DNA of 64,000 nucleotides from positions 3,968,501 to 4,032,500 of the forward strand of contig NZ_CP071007.1 of the NCBI RefSeq assembly GCF_018417635.1, given 5' to 3'. The notes below the pieces were generated by a model. The model searched no databases. It was not told the DNA's origin and was given only the letters and a program-made list of their open reading frames with translations. Made by a program: the position numbers and the translations under genes. The stretch is from Pseudomonas sp. SORT22. Its GTDB lineage: Bacteria > Pseudomonadota > Gammaproteobacteria > Pseudomonadales > Pseudomonadaceae. Every line of letters begins with the position of its first letter. The first letter of the stretch is position 1. Positions 11,723 through 20,193 of this stretch are shown piece by piece.

Positions 11723-13404
11723 GTGCGATGAACCAACTGATCGCCGCACCCATCCTGCTGCCGTTGCTGACCGCAGCGCTGATGCTGCTGCTCGGGGAAA
11801 AACGCCGACCGCTCAAGGCGCGCATCAACCTGATCTCCAGCCTGCTCGGCCTGGGTATCGCCATTACCCTGTTGCTATGGGTGCAAGGTCAGGGCCAGGC
11901 CAGCTCGATTGGCGTCTACTTGCCCGGTAACTGGCCGGCGCCGTTCGGCATCGTGCTGGTGGTCGACCGTCTATCGGCCCTGATGCTGGTACTCACCGGC
12001 ATCGTCGGGGTCAGCGCCCTGGTGTTCGCCATGGCCCGCTGGGACCGCGCCGGCGCCAGCTTCCACGCGCTGTTCCAGATCCAGCTGATGGGCCTGTATG
12101 GCGCCTTCCTGACCGCCGACCTGTTCAACCTGTTCGTGTTCTTTGAAGTGTTGCTGGCAGCCTCCTACGGCCTGATGCTGCATGGTTCGGGGCGCGCGCG
12201 GGTCAAGGCCGGCCTGCACTACATCGCCATCAACCTGCTGGCCTCGTCACTGTTTTTGATTGGTGCGGCGATGCTCTACGGCGTCACCGGCACCCTGAAC
12301 ATGGCCGACCTGGCCCTGAAAATCCCGCTGGTACCAGAGGCCGATCGCGGCCTGCTTCACGCCGGCGCGGCGATTCTGGCCACGGCGTTCCTGGCCAAGG
12401 CCGGGATCTGGCCACTGAACTTCTGGCTGGTGCCGGCATATTCGTCGGCCAGCGCACCGGTGGCCGCGCTGTTCGCGATCATGACCAAGGTCGGCTTCTA
12501 TACCGTACTGCGCCTGTGGACCTTGCTGTTTTCCGGACAGGCCGGTGCTTCGGCGTTCTTTGGTGGCGACTGGCTGATCTACGGCGGCCTCGCCACCCTG
12601 GGCTGCGCGGCGGTATCGATACTGGCCGCGCAGCGCCTGGAGCGCATGGCCAGCCTGAGCATCCTGGTCTCGGCCGGCACCTTGCTGGCGGCCATCGGCT
12701 TCGGCCAGGCAACCCTGACCGCCGCCGCGCTGTTCTACCTGGTCAGCTCGACCCTGGCGCTGTGCGCGCTGTTTTTGCTGGCTGAGCTGATCGAGCGCTC
12801 GCGCTCGGCCAACGAGATTCCCCTGGATGATGAAGGCGACGGCCTGCCCTCGCCCGTCGAGTCGCTGCACCCACCCAAAGGCATCAACCTCGATGACGAA
12901 CAGAAAGCGGTGATCGGCCAGGTGATCCCCTGGACCATGGCCTTCCTCGGCTTGAGCTTTATCGCCTGCGCCCTGCTGATCATCGGCATGCCGCCGCTGT
13001 CGGGCTTTATCGGCAAGCTCAGCCTGATCAGCGCACTGTTCAACCCGCAAGGGCTGGGTGTGGCGCCGGAGCAGCCGTTGAGTGTCGCCGGCTGGATGTT
13101 GGTGGCGTTGCTGGTACTGTCCGGCATGGCTTCGCTGATCGCTATGACCCGCGTTGGCATCCAGCGTTTCTGGACCCCGCAGGAGCGCCCTTCGCCGCTG
13201 CTGCGCCGCTTTGAGTGCATCCCCATCGTGGTGCTGCTGGGCTTGTGCGTGCTGCTCAGCCTGCGCGCCGAGCCGCTGCTGCGCTACACCCAGGACACCG
13301 CCGCCAGCCTGCAGGACCCCGAGCAATACGTCAGCGCCGTGCTCGGCACCCGACCGATTCCGGGGCCGACCAGCCTGGCCGCCAGCACCGAGGTGCAGCC
13401 ATGA
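11719..13404 (+). CDS. Na+/H+ antiporter subunit D
   Basis: A 561-residue NuoM/N-like antiporter subunit with about 14 membrane helices. Family marks include the glutamate in FVFFEVLLAASYGLML, the lysine in AKAGIWPLNFWLVPAY and APVAALFAIMTKVGFY. A soluble acidic loop (about 360-395, rich in Asp, Glu and Pro) interrupts the membrane part before IPWTMAFLGLSFI; such a loop is a common variable element. It starts in an ATGA overlap with subunit C and ends in an ATGA overlap with subunit E. Confidence 0.94.
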   Translation: MSAMNQLIAAPILLPLLTAALMLLLGEKRRPLKARINLISSLLGLGIAITLLLWVQGQGQASSIGVYLPGNWPAPFGIVLVVDRLSALMLVLTGIVGVSALVFAMARWDRAGASFHALFQIQLMGLYGAFLTADLFNLFVFFEVLLAASYGLMLHGSGRARVKAGLHYIAINLLASSLFLIGAAMLYGVTGTLNMADLALKIPLVPEADRGLLHAGAAILATAFLAKAGIWPLNFWLVPAYSSASAPVAALFAIMTKVGFYTVLRLWTLLFSGQAGASAFFGGDWLIYGGLATLGCAAVSILAAQRLERMASLSILVSAGTLLAAIGFGQATLTAAALFYLVSSTLALCALFLLAELIERSRSANEIPLDDEGDGLPSPVESLHPPKGINLDDEQKAVIGQVIPWTMAFLGLSFIACALLIIGMPPLSGFIGKLSLISALFNPQGLGVAPEQPLSVAGWMLVALLVLSGMASLIAMTRVGIQRFWTPQERPSPLLRRFECIPIVVLLGLCVLLSLRAEPLLRYTQDTAASLQDPEQYVSAVLGTRPIPGPTSLAASTEVQP

Positions 13405-13889
13405 AGCGCCTGTTCCCTGCCCCGCTGCTGTCGCTGTCGCTGTGCCTGCTGTGGCTGCTGCTGAACCTCTCGGTAAGCCCGGGCAACCTGCTGCTGGGCG
13501 CCCTGCTCGGCGTTGTTGCGCCGCTACTGATGGCGCCGCTGCGCCCGCTGCAGGTACGCATTCGCCGCCCGGGCACCATCGTGCGCCTGATCCTGCGGGT
13601 CGGCGTCGATGTGCTGGTGTCCAACCTGCAGGTCGCCCGCGGCGTGTGGTCGGCCAAGCGCCGTCCGCCGCGCTCGCGCTTCGTGCACATTCCCCTGGAA
13701 CTGCGTGACGCCCACGGCCTGGCCGCTTTGTCGATGATCACCACGGTGGTCCCAGGGACCATCTGGTCGGAGCTGGCACTGGATCGCAGCGTGCTTTTGC
13801 TGCATGTGTTCGATCTGGATGACGAGGCGCAGTTCATCGAGCACTTCAAGCACACCTATGAACGCCCGCTGATGGAGATCTTCGAATGA
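13401..13889 (+). CDS. Na+/H+ antiporter subunit E
   Basis: A 162-residue MrpE subunit. Two N-terminal membrane helices (about 5-45) precede a cytoplasmic domain with the family segment ALSMITTVVPGTIWSEL and a closing VFDLDDEAQFIEHFK. The ATG at 13401 overlaps the subunit D stop; the much longer open frame upstream is a shadow of subunit D. It overlaps subunit F by four bases. Confidence 0.93.
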   Translation: MKRLFPAPLLSLSLCLLWLLLNLSVSPGNLLLGALLGVVAPLLMAPLRPLQVRIRRPGTIVRLILRVGVDVLVSNLQVARGVWSAKRRPPRSRFVHIPLELRDAHGLAALSMITTVVPGTIWSELALDRSVLLLHVFDLDDEAQFIEHFKHTYERPLMEIFE

Positions 13890-14164
13890 CTGGCCTGCTT
13901 GCCAATGCCATTCTCGCCAGCCTGTTCATCTTCGCCCTGGCCATGGCCCTGACCCTGTGGCGGCTGTTTCGCGGACCTTCGGCGCAGGACCGGGTCCTGG
14001 CACTGGACTACCTGTATATCCTGGCCATGCTGATGATGCTGGTGCTGGGTATCCGCTACGCCAGCGACACCTATTTCGAAGGGGCACTGCTGATCGCGCT
14101 GTTCGGCTTTGTCGGCTCCTTCGCCCTGGCCAAATTCCTTCTGCGTGGCGAGGTGATCGAATGA
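13886..14164 (+). CDS. Na+/H+ antiporter subunit F
   Basis: A 92-residue, three-helix MrpF subunit. The conserved first loop LFRGPSAQDRVLALDYLYI and the third helix GALLIALFGFVGSFALAKFLL are characteristic. It overlaps subunit E and subunit G by ATGA junctions on both sides, which supports fixed stoichiometry through translational coupling. Confidence 0.93.
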   Translation: MTGLLANAILASLFIFALAMALTLWRLFRGPSAQDRVLALDYLYILAMLMMLVLGIRYASDTYFEGALLIALFGFVGSFALAKFLLRGEVIE

Positions 14165-14526
14165 TCAATGCCAATGAATTGCCGTTGTGGGTCGAGGTGC
14201 TGGTGGCCGTGTTGCTGCTACTCAGCAGCCTGTTCGCCCTGAGCGGTGCGGTCGGCCTGATTCGCCTGAAGGACTTCTTCCAGCGCATGCACCCGCCAGC
14301 ACTGGCCTCGACCCTGGGCGCCTGGTGCGTGGCCCTGGCCTCGATCCTGTACTTCTCGATGCTCAAGGAGTCACCGGTGCTGCATGCCTGGCTGATTCCG
14401 GTCCTGCTGTCGATCACCGTGCCGGTCACCACCCTGCTGCTGGCGCGCGCTGCATTGTTTCGCAAGCGCATGGCCGGGCATGATGTACCTGAAGAAGTCA
14501 GCAGTGGCCGCGACCGCGGCAACTGA
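14161..14526 (+). CDS. Na+/H+ antiporter subunit G
   Basis: A 121-residue MrpG subunit with three membrane helices. The family core is GAVGLIRLKDFFQRMHPPALASTLGAW in the first half (the R-x-D-x-x-x-R-x-H-P pattern). It closes the operon. The start at 14161 is set by the ATGA overlap with subunit F; the C-terminal tail after residue 100 is charged and cytoplasmic. The next gene converges from the other strand after two bases. Confidence 0.93.
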   Translation: MINANELPLWVEVLVAVLLLLSSLFALSGAVGLIRLKDFFQRMHPPALASTLGAWCVALASILYFSMLKESPVLHAWLIPVLLSITVPVTTLLLARAALFRKRMAGHDVPEEVSSGRDRGN

Positions 14527-14528
14527 AC

Positions 14529-14735
14529 TCAGCCGCTGAGCTGCTGCAGCTCGCGGCGGACCATGGCGGCGTACTCGGGCGGGCTCAACTGGTAGAGCTG
14601 AGTGGCGACCCAGGCAAACCAGGCGCCTTGCAACTGCGGGCGCTGCGACAGCCACTGTTCGGCCAGGGCACGGGCCTGGGCCTGGTGCCGGGCATGAAAG
14701 TCGGCGCGGCTGGTGCGCTCGGCGGATGCGCTCAC
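14529..14735 (-). CDS. Small conserved hypothetical protein
   Basis: A 68-residue, Ala/Gln/Arg-rich, mostly helical protein of unknown function. The start is GTG at 14735, in a GTGA overlap with the stop of the gene upstream, so the two genes form a coupled pair. No membrane segment, cysteine or known motif is visible. A tryptophan-rich middle (GAWFAWVATQLYQL) suggests a small helical fold. The coupling to a longer gene is the main argument that it is real. Confidence 0.6.
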   Translation of the reverse strand: MSASAERTSRADFHARHQAQARALAEQWLSQRPQLQGAWFAWVATQLYQLSPPEYAAMVRRELQQLSG

Positions 14736-15202
14736 TCGCTGGCCTTGAAAGTGGTCAGCTCACCCTTCTGCCATTTGGCAACCTTGCGGGTCACGGCCTT
14801 GAGGGTCTTGCTCAAGCCTTCCTGCAACTGCTCGTGGGCGGCGAACACCAACACCACGCCCTGGCCTTCCTTGAAGACAATACCTTCGCCTTCAGGCACC
14901 GAGACAAAGGCATAGTCACCCAGGCCATACACCGTCAGTTTGATTTCGCGAAAACGGATTTCCAGCTTGCCACCTTCGCGGCTGGGCAACACTGCGGCGC
15001 GAAAATGATCGCCAACCTTGAGCTCCAGACGCTGCTTGTCATCCACCACCAATGCGGTTTCAGTATCGATCTCGGCCATGTACAGACCTTCCGCGTTTTG
15101 TTCGGTGACGTAAACAAAACGCGATTGAAACTGTTTGACCAGTTTCGCCCTGAGGTCGCCCAAAACAAACAGGGCATGTGTATCAAGATTGCTGACTGCC
15201 AA
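14732..15202 (-). CDS. Conserved hypothetical protein
   Basis: About 156 residues from a TTG codon at 15202, which has GAGGAA seven bases upstream; an in-frame ATG 37 codons further up adds a Cys/Arg/Ala-rich stretch without a good ribosome site. The protein looks soluble with a beta-rich middle (repeated short strands such as LELKVGDHF, KLEIRFREIKLTVYG, DYAFVSVPEGEGIVF) and a Lys-rich helical C terminus. I do not recognise the family. It is translationally coupled to the 68-residue gene downstream and faces the antiporter operon. Confidence 0.65.
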   Translation of the reverse strand: MAVSNLDTHALFVLGDLRAKLVKQFQSRFVYVTEQNAEGLYMAEIDTETALVVDDKQRLELKVGDHFRAAVLPSREGGKLEIRFREIKLTVYGLGDYAFVSVPEGEGIVFKEGQGVVLVFAAHEQLQEGLSKTLKAVTRKVAKWQKGELTTFKASE

Positions 15203-15521
15203 AGAAGAATTCCTCAAAAACCGATTACACGCCGCTCCCCCCGCAGGCCGTGAGGCAGCCGCAAGGCAACGGTACTTCAATTCGAAGTCTGAAAGACTAG
15301 TGGATTTGTGCATGAAAAGTCTGTGCAGACTGGCAAAGCAACCCGCAGGAATGTTTACCCATTACTGCAAGCTTTAGTCAGTTTGCAGATTTTCAGCAGA
15401 TTTCCTTAAACGGAGACGCTTTTTCTGACAGCACTACCGCAACAAAAGTGCGATAGATGAGAGCAAGCCCTTTAGCAGGACGGGCTCCTGGAAATCATCC
15501 ACAGAACACAGGGAAGCGAAT
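15203..15521. other. Intergenic region between divergent small genes
   Basis: A 319-base non-coding stretch separating the minus-strand 156-residue gene from the plus-strand 69-residue gene. It is AT-richer than its flanks in the part 15340-15440. It must hold both promoters, but I see no strong operator or RNA gene. A short imperfect hairpin (AGCCC/GGGCT, about 15465-15488) lies before the plus-strand gene. Confidence 0.4.
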
Positions 15522-15731
15522 ATGCACGAAAACACCGAATTCCGTCGAGAGCCTAAAGGCGTTTCCTACAGAGAATATGCTGTTCACTCACACAACAGCA
15601 CCCCGCGCTTCGTGGTAGTACCGGCCGGCATCGGCTTCTTTCACATCACCGAACAGGCCACCGGACGCGTCAGGGGCTTTCGCCGCGAGCATACCGAAGC
15701 CTGTGCCCTGGCCCGTCACCTGGAAAACTGA
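15522..15731 (+). CDS. Small hypothetical protein
   Basis: A 69-residue protein, His/Arg/Phe-rich, with RFVVVPAGIGFFHITEQATGRVRGF as a likely beta hairpin core (motif within residues 29-53). AGGGAAG lies six bases before the ATG, a strong ribosome site. No known domain is recognised. The good ribosome site and Pseudomonas-like codon use argue that it is real. Confidence 0.65.
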   Translation: MHENTEFRREPKGVSYREYAVHSHNSTPRFVVVPAGIGFFHITEQATGRVRGFRREHTEACALARHLEN

Positions 15732-15743
15732 CCGGCGCCTGGC

Positions 15744-15959
15744 TCAACCGGCCTGACGCGCAACGGCGGGCCGGTCATCCCCGTGCAACTGCTGCAGCCA
15801 GGCCGCCTGGCATTCCTGGGCTTCATTGCGGCTGGCGAAAGCCGTGCCTCGTCGTTCACCGTTGACCAGCACCACCCAGCACACGCGCTTGCCCAGCGCC
15901 TGTAGCGACGCAGGTACGCCGCTGCCAATCATCACTGCAACATCGACTTGGCTATTCAT
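15744..15959 (-). CDS. Small hypothetical protein
   Basis: A 71-residue protein of unknown function with a central strand pair (RVCWVVLVNGERRGTAFASR) and a helix (NEAQECQAAWLQQL), a layout seen in small conserved Pseudomonas proteins that hold a query residue set W-V-x-V-N/D-G. Two ATG codons stand in tandem (15962 and 15959); GGAGG is better spaced for the second, which is used here. It converges with the 69-residue gene. Confidence 0.6.
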   Translation of the reverse strand: MNSQVDVAVMIGSGVPASLQALGKRVCWVVLVNGERRGTAFASRNEAQECQAAWLQQLHGDDRPAVARQAG

Positions 15960-16023
15960 CATTCCCTCCGGAATTTATTAGCAACCTAACGATATGCGTA
16001 TGATAAGACCTGGGCGCTCAGGG

Positions 16024-16051
16024 AAAAAGCTATCCCCGGCATAGCTGTTTT
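16024..16051 (-). terminator. Rho-independent terminator after the chemoreceptor gene
   Basis: Read on the minus strand, AGCTAT-7-base loop-ATAGCT is followed by TTTTTC, about 25 bases past the chemoreceptor stop. Confidence 0.65.
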
Positions 16052-16073
16052 ACATTGCAGGTAACAAAACCGC

Positions 16074-17711
16074 TCAACCCTGCTGCGGCCGGTAGCCCAG
16101 ACGCAAGCCTCCCCAATGCCTGCCCTGCACCAGGATCGGTACCGACAGGTCGTGCATCAGTTCACCGGTATCGCGGGTATAGGTTTGCAACAACACCGGC
16201 TGTTGATGGCTGCCGCAGCGAATGCCGGTACGGTCGTCGAACTTGCGCTTGCTGCGATTGTGCGCGGTATCCAGGGCCGGGTCGCCGGTCAACGGCTGAT
16301 TGAAGGCAGTGTTGTGGGTGGGCACATAGCCCTGCTGGGTACAGGCGATAGCAAACACCAGGCCCTCATGCAGCTTGAGCAACGGCTCCTGGATTGCCGG
16401 CAGAACCTGGTCGGTATAGTGATCAAAGCGGGTGCGAAAACGGGCCGGCGACGTGCCGGGGATTTGCTGGTAGTGGCGGTCGAACAAGTCCTCGAGACTG
16501 ATGCGCCCTTGGGCAATATCGTTCTCAAACTGTTCGCCAATTCGCTGCGCGCCTTGACGGGCGAGGTCGTAAACACGCTGGTGATAGTCATCCAGGCCCA
16601 CTTCGGCAAGACGCTCGCTGATGCTTTCAGCCTGCCCTTCCAGTTGCACTGCAGCCTGGGCCAGGCGCTGGGTTTGCTGGTCGCTGACCTGCAGGTCGCT
16701 GCGCATGCGCTCCACGGCCTCGAACAGGCTGTCCAGTTGCAGGCGGTTGGTCTCGGTGCCCTCGGCGATCTCGCCGATCTGCTGCTCGACCCCGGCAGCC
16801 AGCCCGGCAATGCTGTCCAGTTGCTCGCCGGTGTGTTCGACCTGGTCGACCCCGCTGTGCAGGTCATCGGACAGTTCGCGAATCTGCTCGACCACCTGCG
16901 CCGTACGCTGCTGGATATCGGCGACCATCTGCCCGACCTCTTCGGTAGCGCTGGCGGTGCGCCCGGCCAGGCCGCGGACCTCGTCGGCGACCACGGCAAA
17001 GCCACGCCCATGGTCACCCGCCCGGGCGGCTTCGATGGCAGCGTTGAGGGCCAGCAGATTGGTCTGGCTGGCGATGGTCTGGATGACCAGGGTAACCCGG
17101 GCAATGTCCTCGCTGCGCTGGTGCAGCGCCTCGATCAGTTCACGGCTGGCGGTAGCCCGCTCGCTCAGGTGATGCATGCGCTGGATCGACTCGGCCAGCA
17201 CCGTGCGCCCGGCGGCGCTGCTTTCGTGAGCACTGCGGGCAGCGACCAGGGCCTGTTGGCTCAACTGCGAGGTGGCCTTCTCGGTGCCGATCATCACTTC
17301 GGCGCTGCTGACAATCTGCGCAGCGGCATCCAGTTGCGATTGCAGCTTGCCGGCCAACTGTTGCACCGAGAACGCCACTCCGGCCGCCGACAGTGCATTG
17401 TCGCTGGTGGTTCGGGCCAGGTCGCGGGTCAGCTCGGCCAGGGGCTCGCGGGTTTGCTGCACGACAATCGTCGCCTTGCGCAAGCGCGGTAGCCACAGCG
17501 CCAGCAAGGCCAGCGGCAGGCCGATATAGAACGAAAGCCCGGCAAACGCCATAGCTGCCAGCAACCCTGCCAGCACCAGGCTTTGCAAAACCGTATCTGA
17601 CCACGGCGCAACGGCGAACGGCGCAGCTTGCCCTTCAACCACGGCGCCAGGCAGAGATCCTTCTCGCATCATGTTTTGGCTCCATCGCAGCACGTCTTGT
17701 TGTGCGGCCAT
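16074..17711 (-). CDS. Methyl-accepting chemotaxis protein with C-terminal sensor-like region
   Basis: A 545-residue chemoreceptor. Two closely spaced hydrophobic helices (about 40-75) form a membrane hairpin with almost no periplasmic loop. The signalling domain (about 130-400) contains the hairpin tip region [20 protein letters not shown]. Beyond it, about 140 residues form an extra domain with [20 protein letters not shown]-type segments, [21 protein letters not shown] and [21 protein letters not shown]. The last segment resembles the end of a Cache/PAS-like domain, so sensing is probably cytoplasmic. The ligand is unknown. It is a single gene with its own terminator. Confidence 0.88.
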   Translation of the reverse strand: MAAQQDVLRWSQNMMREGSLPGAVVEGQAAPFAVAPWSDTVLQSLVLAGLLAAMAFAGLSFYIGLPLALLALWLPRLRKATIVVQQTREPLAELTRDLARTTSDNALSAAGVAFSVQQLAGKLQSQLDAAAQIVSSAEVMIGTEKATSQLSQQALVAARSAHESSAAGRTVLAESIQRMHHLSERATASRELIEALHQRSEDIARVTLVIQTIASQTNLLALNAAIEAARAGDHGRGFAVVADEVRGLAGRTASATEEVGQMVADIQQRTAQVVEQIRELSDDLHSGVDQVEHTGEQLDSIAGLAAGVEQQIGEIAEGTETNRLQLDSLFEAVERMRSDLQVSDQQTQRLAQAAVQLEGQAESISERLAEVGLDDYHQRVYDLARQGAQRIGEQFENDIAQGRISLEDLFDRHYQQIPGTSPARFRTRFDHYTDQVLPAIQEPLLKLHEGLVFAIACTQQGYVPTHNTAFNQPLTGDPALDTAHNRSKRKFDDRTGIRCGSHQQPVLLQTYTRDTGELMHDLSVPILVQGRHWGGLRLGYRPQQG

Positions 17712-17785
17712 TAAACGCCACTATTAGGCCATTAGCCATGCTTCCTTGGGTGTAAGACCGGTGCCCTTGATACAGGGCAAGAAAA

Positions 17786-17820
17786 GCAAAACCCCCGAAG
17801 ATCGCTCTGCGGGGGTTTGC
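17786..17820 (-). terminator. Rho-independent terminator after dksA2-like gene
   Basis: Inverted repeat GCAAACCCCCG/CGGGGGTTTTGC with a 12-base loop. On the minus strand it is followed by a T-rich run, just beyond the end of the DksA2-like gene. Confidence 0.85.
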
Positions 17821-17837
17821 GGTGACACCTGCGCGGG

Positions 17838-18242
17838 TCAGGCCTGGCGCTGGTGCTTGTCGATCTGCTCGTGACGCTCTTGAGCTTCGATGCAGTACTT
17901 GGTGGTCGGGCTGATCAGCAGGCGCTTGAGGCCGATCGGCTCACCGCTGTCGTCGCACCAGCCGAAGCTCTCGTCAGCAATGCGGCCCAGGGCCATTTCC
18001 AGCTGCGGCAGCAGGCGCTGGTCACGGTCGATGGTATTGACCAACCAATGGCGCTCTTCTTCGACCGAGGCGGCATCGGCAGGATCGGCAGGCGTGTCCA
18101 GGCTTTCGATGGTTACACGGCTTTGCTCGATGCGCTCATGGATTTCGACCTTCATCTGCTGCAGCAGCGAGGTGAAGAAAGCCAGTTGCTCAGCGTTCAT
18201 GTAGTCATCGGCCGGCATGGCCAGCAACTTTTCCTTTGTCAT
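17838..18242 (-). CDS. DksA2-like RNA polymerase-binding protein without a full zinc finger
   Basis: A 134-residue TraR/DksA-family protein. The coiled-coil tip carries D53-P-A-D56-A-A, equivalent to the DxxDxA motif of DksA that enters the RNA polymerase secondary channel. The C-terminal finger reads C96-x2-S99-x17-C117-x2-A120: the spacing of the four-cysteine site is kept but the second cysteine of each pair is lost. P. aeruginosa DksA2 has the same half-site pattern and works without zinc, so this is probably a zinc-independent ppGpp cofactor. ATG at 18242 has AGAG upstream. The family also contains phage and plasmid TraR forms, but those are much shorter. Confidence 0.85.
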   Translation of the reverse strand: MTKEKLLAMPADDYMNAEQLAFFTSLLQQMKVEIHERIEQSRVTIESLDTPADPADAASVEEERHWLVNTIDRDQRLLPQLEMALGRIADESFGWCDDSGEPIGLKRLLISPTTKYCIEAQERHEQIDKHQRQA

Positions 18243-18525
18243 TGATTTCTCTATAAAAAATACGTGCATTAAGGCGAATCGGGTGCTCCTGGCGAACAGC
18301 TCGCCAGCAGCGGAATTCTTCAAGCACCATCCGGCACTCAATTTACAGGGGGCGGCAGTCTAAGGCCGAGATTCACACTGGGCAACAGAAATGACGGTGC
18401 AAATGACCGAAAAGGCCCTGCAGGCCCTCCCCCGGCGCTGGTTTATAACAAAAAAACCGCGGCGCAGGCGCTTTCCCGGGGACAAACGGTCATTCTCCGA
18501 CAAAAACCTTGTAACAAAGATCCCC

Positions 18526-20193
18526 TCAACCGAGCAACTGGCTCAACACCGCGCGCAACTTGCCAGGCTTCACCGGCTTGTTCAGCAAGGGTGCGCCCAG
18601 GCGCTGCATGGCCCGGCGGCTCTGGTCGCTGCGGTCAGCGGTGATCATCACGGCAAAGATGCTGCAGGCGAAATGGCGACGCAAATCGCGCACCACCTCG
18701 CAACCGGTTACGCCGTGGTCCAGATGGAAATCTGCCAGGATCAGCTCCGGCGCCCGGCCGTCGAGCACCACCAGGGCGCTGGCATAGTCGCTGGCGGTAA
18801 GCACCTCGCAGCCCCATTGCTGCAGCAGCGCGGCCATGCTTTGCTGGATGCTCAGTTCATTGTCCAGCACCAGCAACCGGCGCCCTGGCAATGGGTCGCC
18901 AACACTGGGCAGCACCAGCGTCGATGGCGGCAACTCACTGGGCTGCTCACTCGACAATGGCACATCGATGCTGAACACCGAGCCGCGTCCCGGCCATGAG
19001 CGGACCTGCACCGGGTAATCAAGAATGCGCGCGATCCGCTCGACAATCGCCAGCCCCAGCCCGACGCCTTTGCGATCAGCGGCGCGGCCAACATCCAGCT
19101 GGTTGAATTCAAGAAAGATCGACTGCAATCGATCGGCGGCAATGCCACGGCCGCTGTCCCAGACTTCCAGACGCAGGTACTCGCCCCGGCGCCGCGCGCC
19201 GAGCAGGATGCTTCCGTGCTCGGTGTAGCGGCAGGCATTGCTGAGGAAGTTGCGCAGGATCCGTGTGAGCAGGCGCAGGTCGGTGCGTACCGCCAGGCGC
19301 GCGCTGCGCAGGCGCAGGCTGAGCCCGGCGGCCTCGGCCACGGGCTGGAACTCCGAGGCCAGCGGCGCCAGCACTTCATCCAGGCGGTACAGCTCGAGGT
19401 CGGGCTTGATCGCCGCCTGGTCCAGCCGCGAGATATCCAGCAGGTCGGTGAGCAGGTCCTCCGCGCCTTCCAGGGCCTGGTGGGCACGCTCGACCAGTTG
19501 CTGCTCACTCTTCGCTAGCGATCGCTCGCGCAAGGTCGAGATCAGCAGCCGGGCGGCATTGAGCGGTTGCAGCAGGTCGTGGCTGGCCGCCGCCAGGTAC
19601 TTGTCCTTGCTGCGATTGGCCGCCTGAGCGGCGTCGCGCGCCTCGATCAGCTCATTGGTGCGCTCGGCGACCCGCTGCTCGAGTTGGTCGTTAAGTTGCT
19701 GCAGGCGCGCCTGGGCCTGCTTGCGTTCGGTGATGTCGGCGACAAAGCCTTCGACCACGCCCTCTTCGTCGGGCCGCAGCAGCAGGTTCATCAGCACGTC
19801 GATATGGCTGCCATCTCGCCGGCGTAGCTGGGTCTCATAGCCGATCAGCGCCTGCTCGCGCTGCAGTACCTGGGCGATGGCCAGCAGTTCATCCTGGCCG
19901 CCGGCGAACAGATGGCTGGCCAGGTCGTTGCGCGACAGCACCAGGGCCTGGGCGTCGACATACCCGAGCATGCGCGCCAGCGCCGGGTTGGCGGCGCGCA
20001 TGCCATCTTCGAGGCTGGCCTGGAAGATACCGTGCACGGCGTGCTCGAACAGCCACTTGTAGCGATTGCGCTCGGCTTCCAGCTCTTCCAGGCGCACCGC
20101 CAGTTCCGGGTAATGACTCTTGCGTACGGTGTGGTTGCTCAGCCCCAGCAAACCGGCCAGGGCATCGCCCGCCGGTTCAGAGGGCCTCGCCAT
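18526..20193 (-). CDS. Hybrid sensor histidine kinase (ErcS'/NahK-like): PAS, HisKA, HATPase, receiver
   Basis: A 555-residue soluble hybrid kinase. An N-terminal coiled coil leads into a PAS domain (about 45-155), then a linker coil, HisKA with His205 in AAASHDLLQPLNAARLL, HATPase with NACRYTEHGS, DSGRGI and GVGLGLAIVERIA, and a C-terminal receiver (about 433-553) with the phospho-aspartate in LILADFHLD and lysine in LNKPVKP. The DLLQPLNAARL H-box is typical of the ErcS'/NahK group, which signals to HptB or ErcR partners. Its start overlaps the ercA-like gene by 17 bases, which matches the known link between ErcA and ErcS-type kinases in ethanol oxidation control. Confidence 0.88.
   Translation of the reverse strand: MARPSEPAGDALAGLLGLSNHTVRKSHYPELAVRLEELEAERNRYKWLFEHAVHGIFQASLEDGMRAANPALARMLGYVDAQALVLSRNDLASHLFAGGQDELLAIAQVLQREQALIGYETQLRRRDGSHIDVLMNLLLRPDEEGVVEGFVADITERKQAQARLQQLNDQLEQRVAERTNELIEARDAAQAANRSKDKYLAAASHDLLQPLNAARLLISTLRERSLAKSEQQLVERAHQALEGAEDLLTDLLDISRLDQAAIKPDLELYRLDEVLAPLASEFQPVAEAAGLSLRLRSARLAVRTDLRLLTRILRNFLSNACRYTEHGSILLGARRRGEYLRLEVWDSGRGIAADRLQSIFLEFNQLDVGRAADRKGVGLGLAIVERIARILDYPVQVRSWPGRGSVFSIDVPLSSEQPSELPPSTLVLPSVGDPLPGRRLLVLDNELSIQQSMAALLQQWGCEVLTASDYASALVVLDGRAPELILADFHLDHGVTGCEVVRDLRRHFACSIFAVMITADRSDQSRRAMQRLGAPLLNKPVKPGKLRAVLSQLLG

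Noticed and set aside
18243..18525. A Zur box or other clear operator upstream of the dksA2-like gene
   Set aside because: Only a weak GGTTT/AAACC dyad with A-rich loop near 18439-18456 was seen, not a Zur-type palindrome; better called unassigned.
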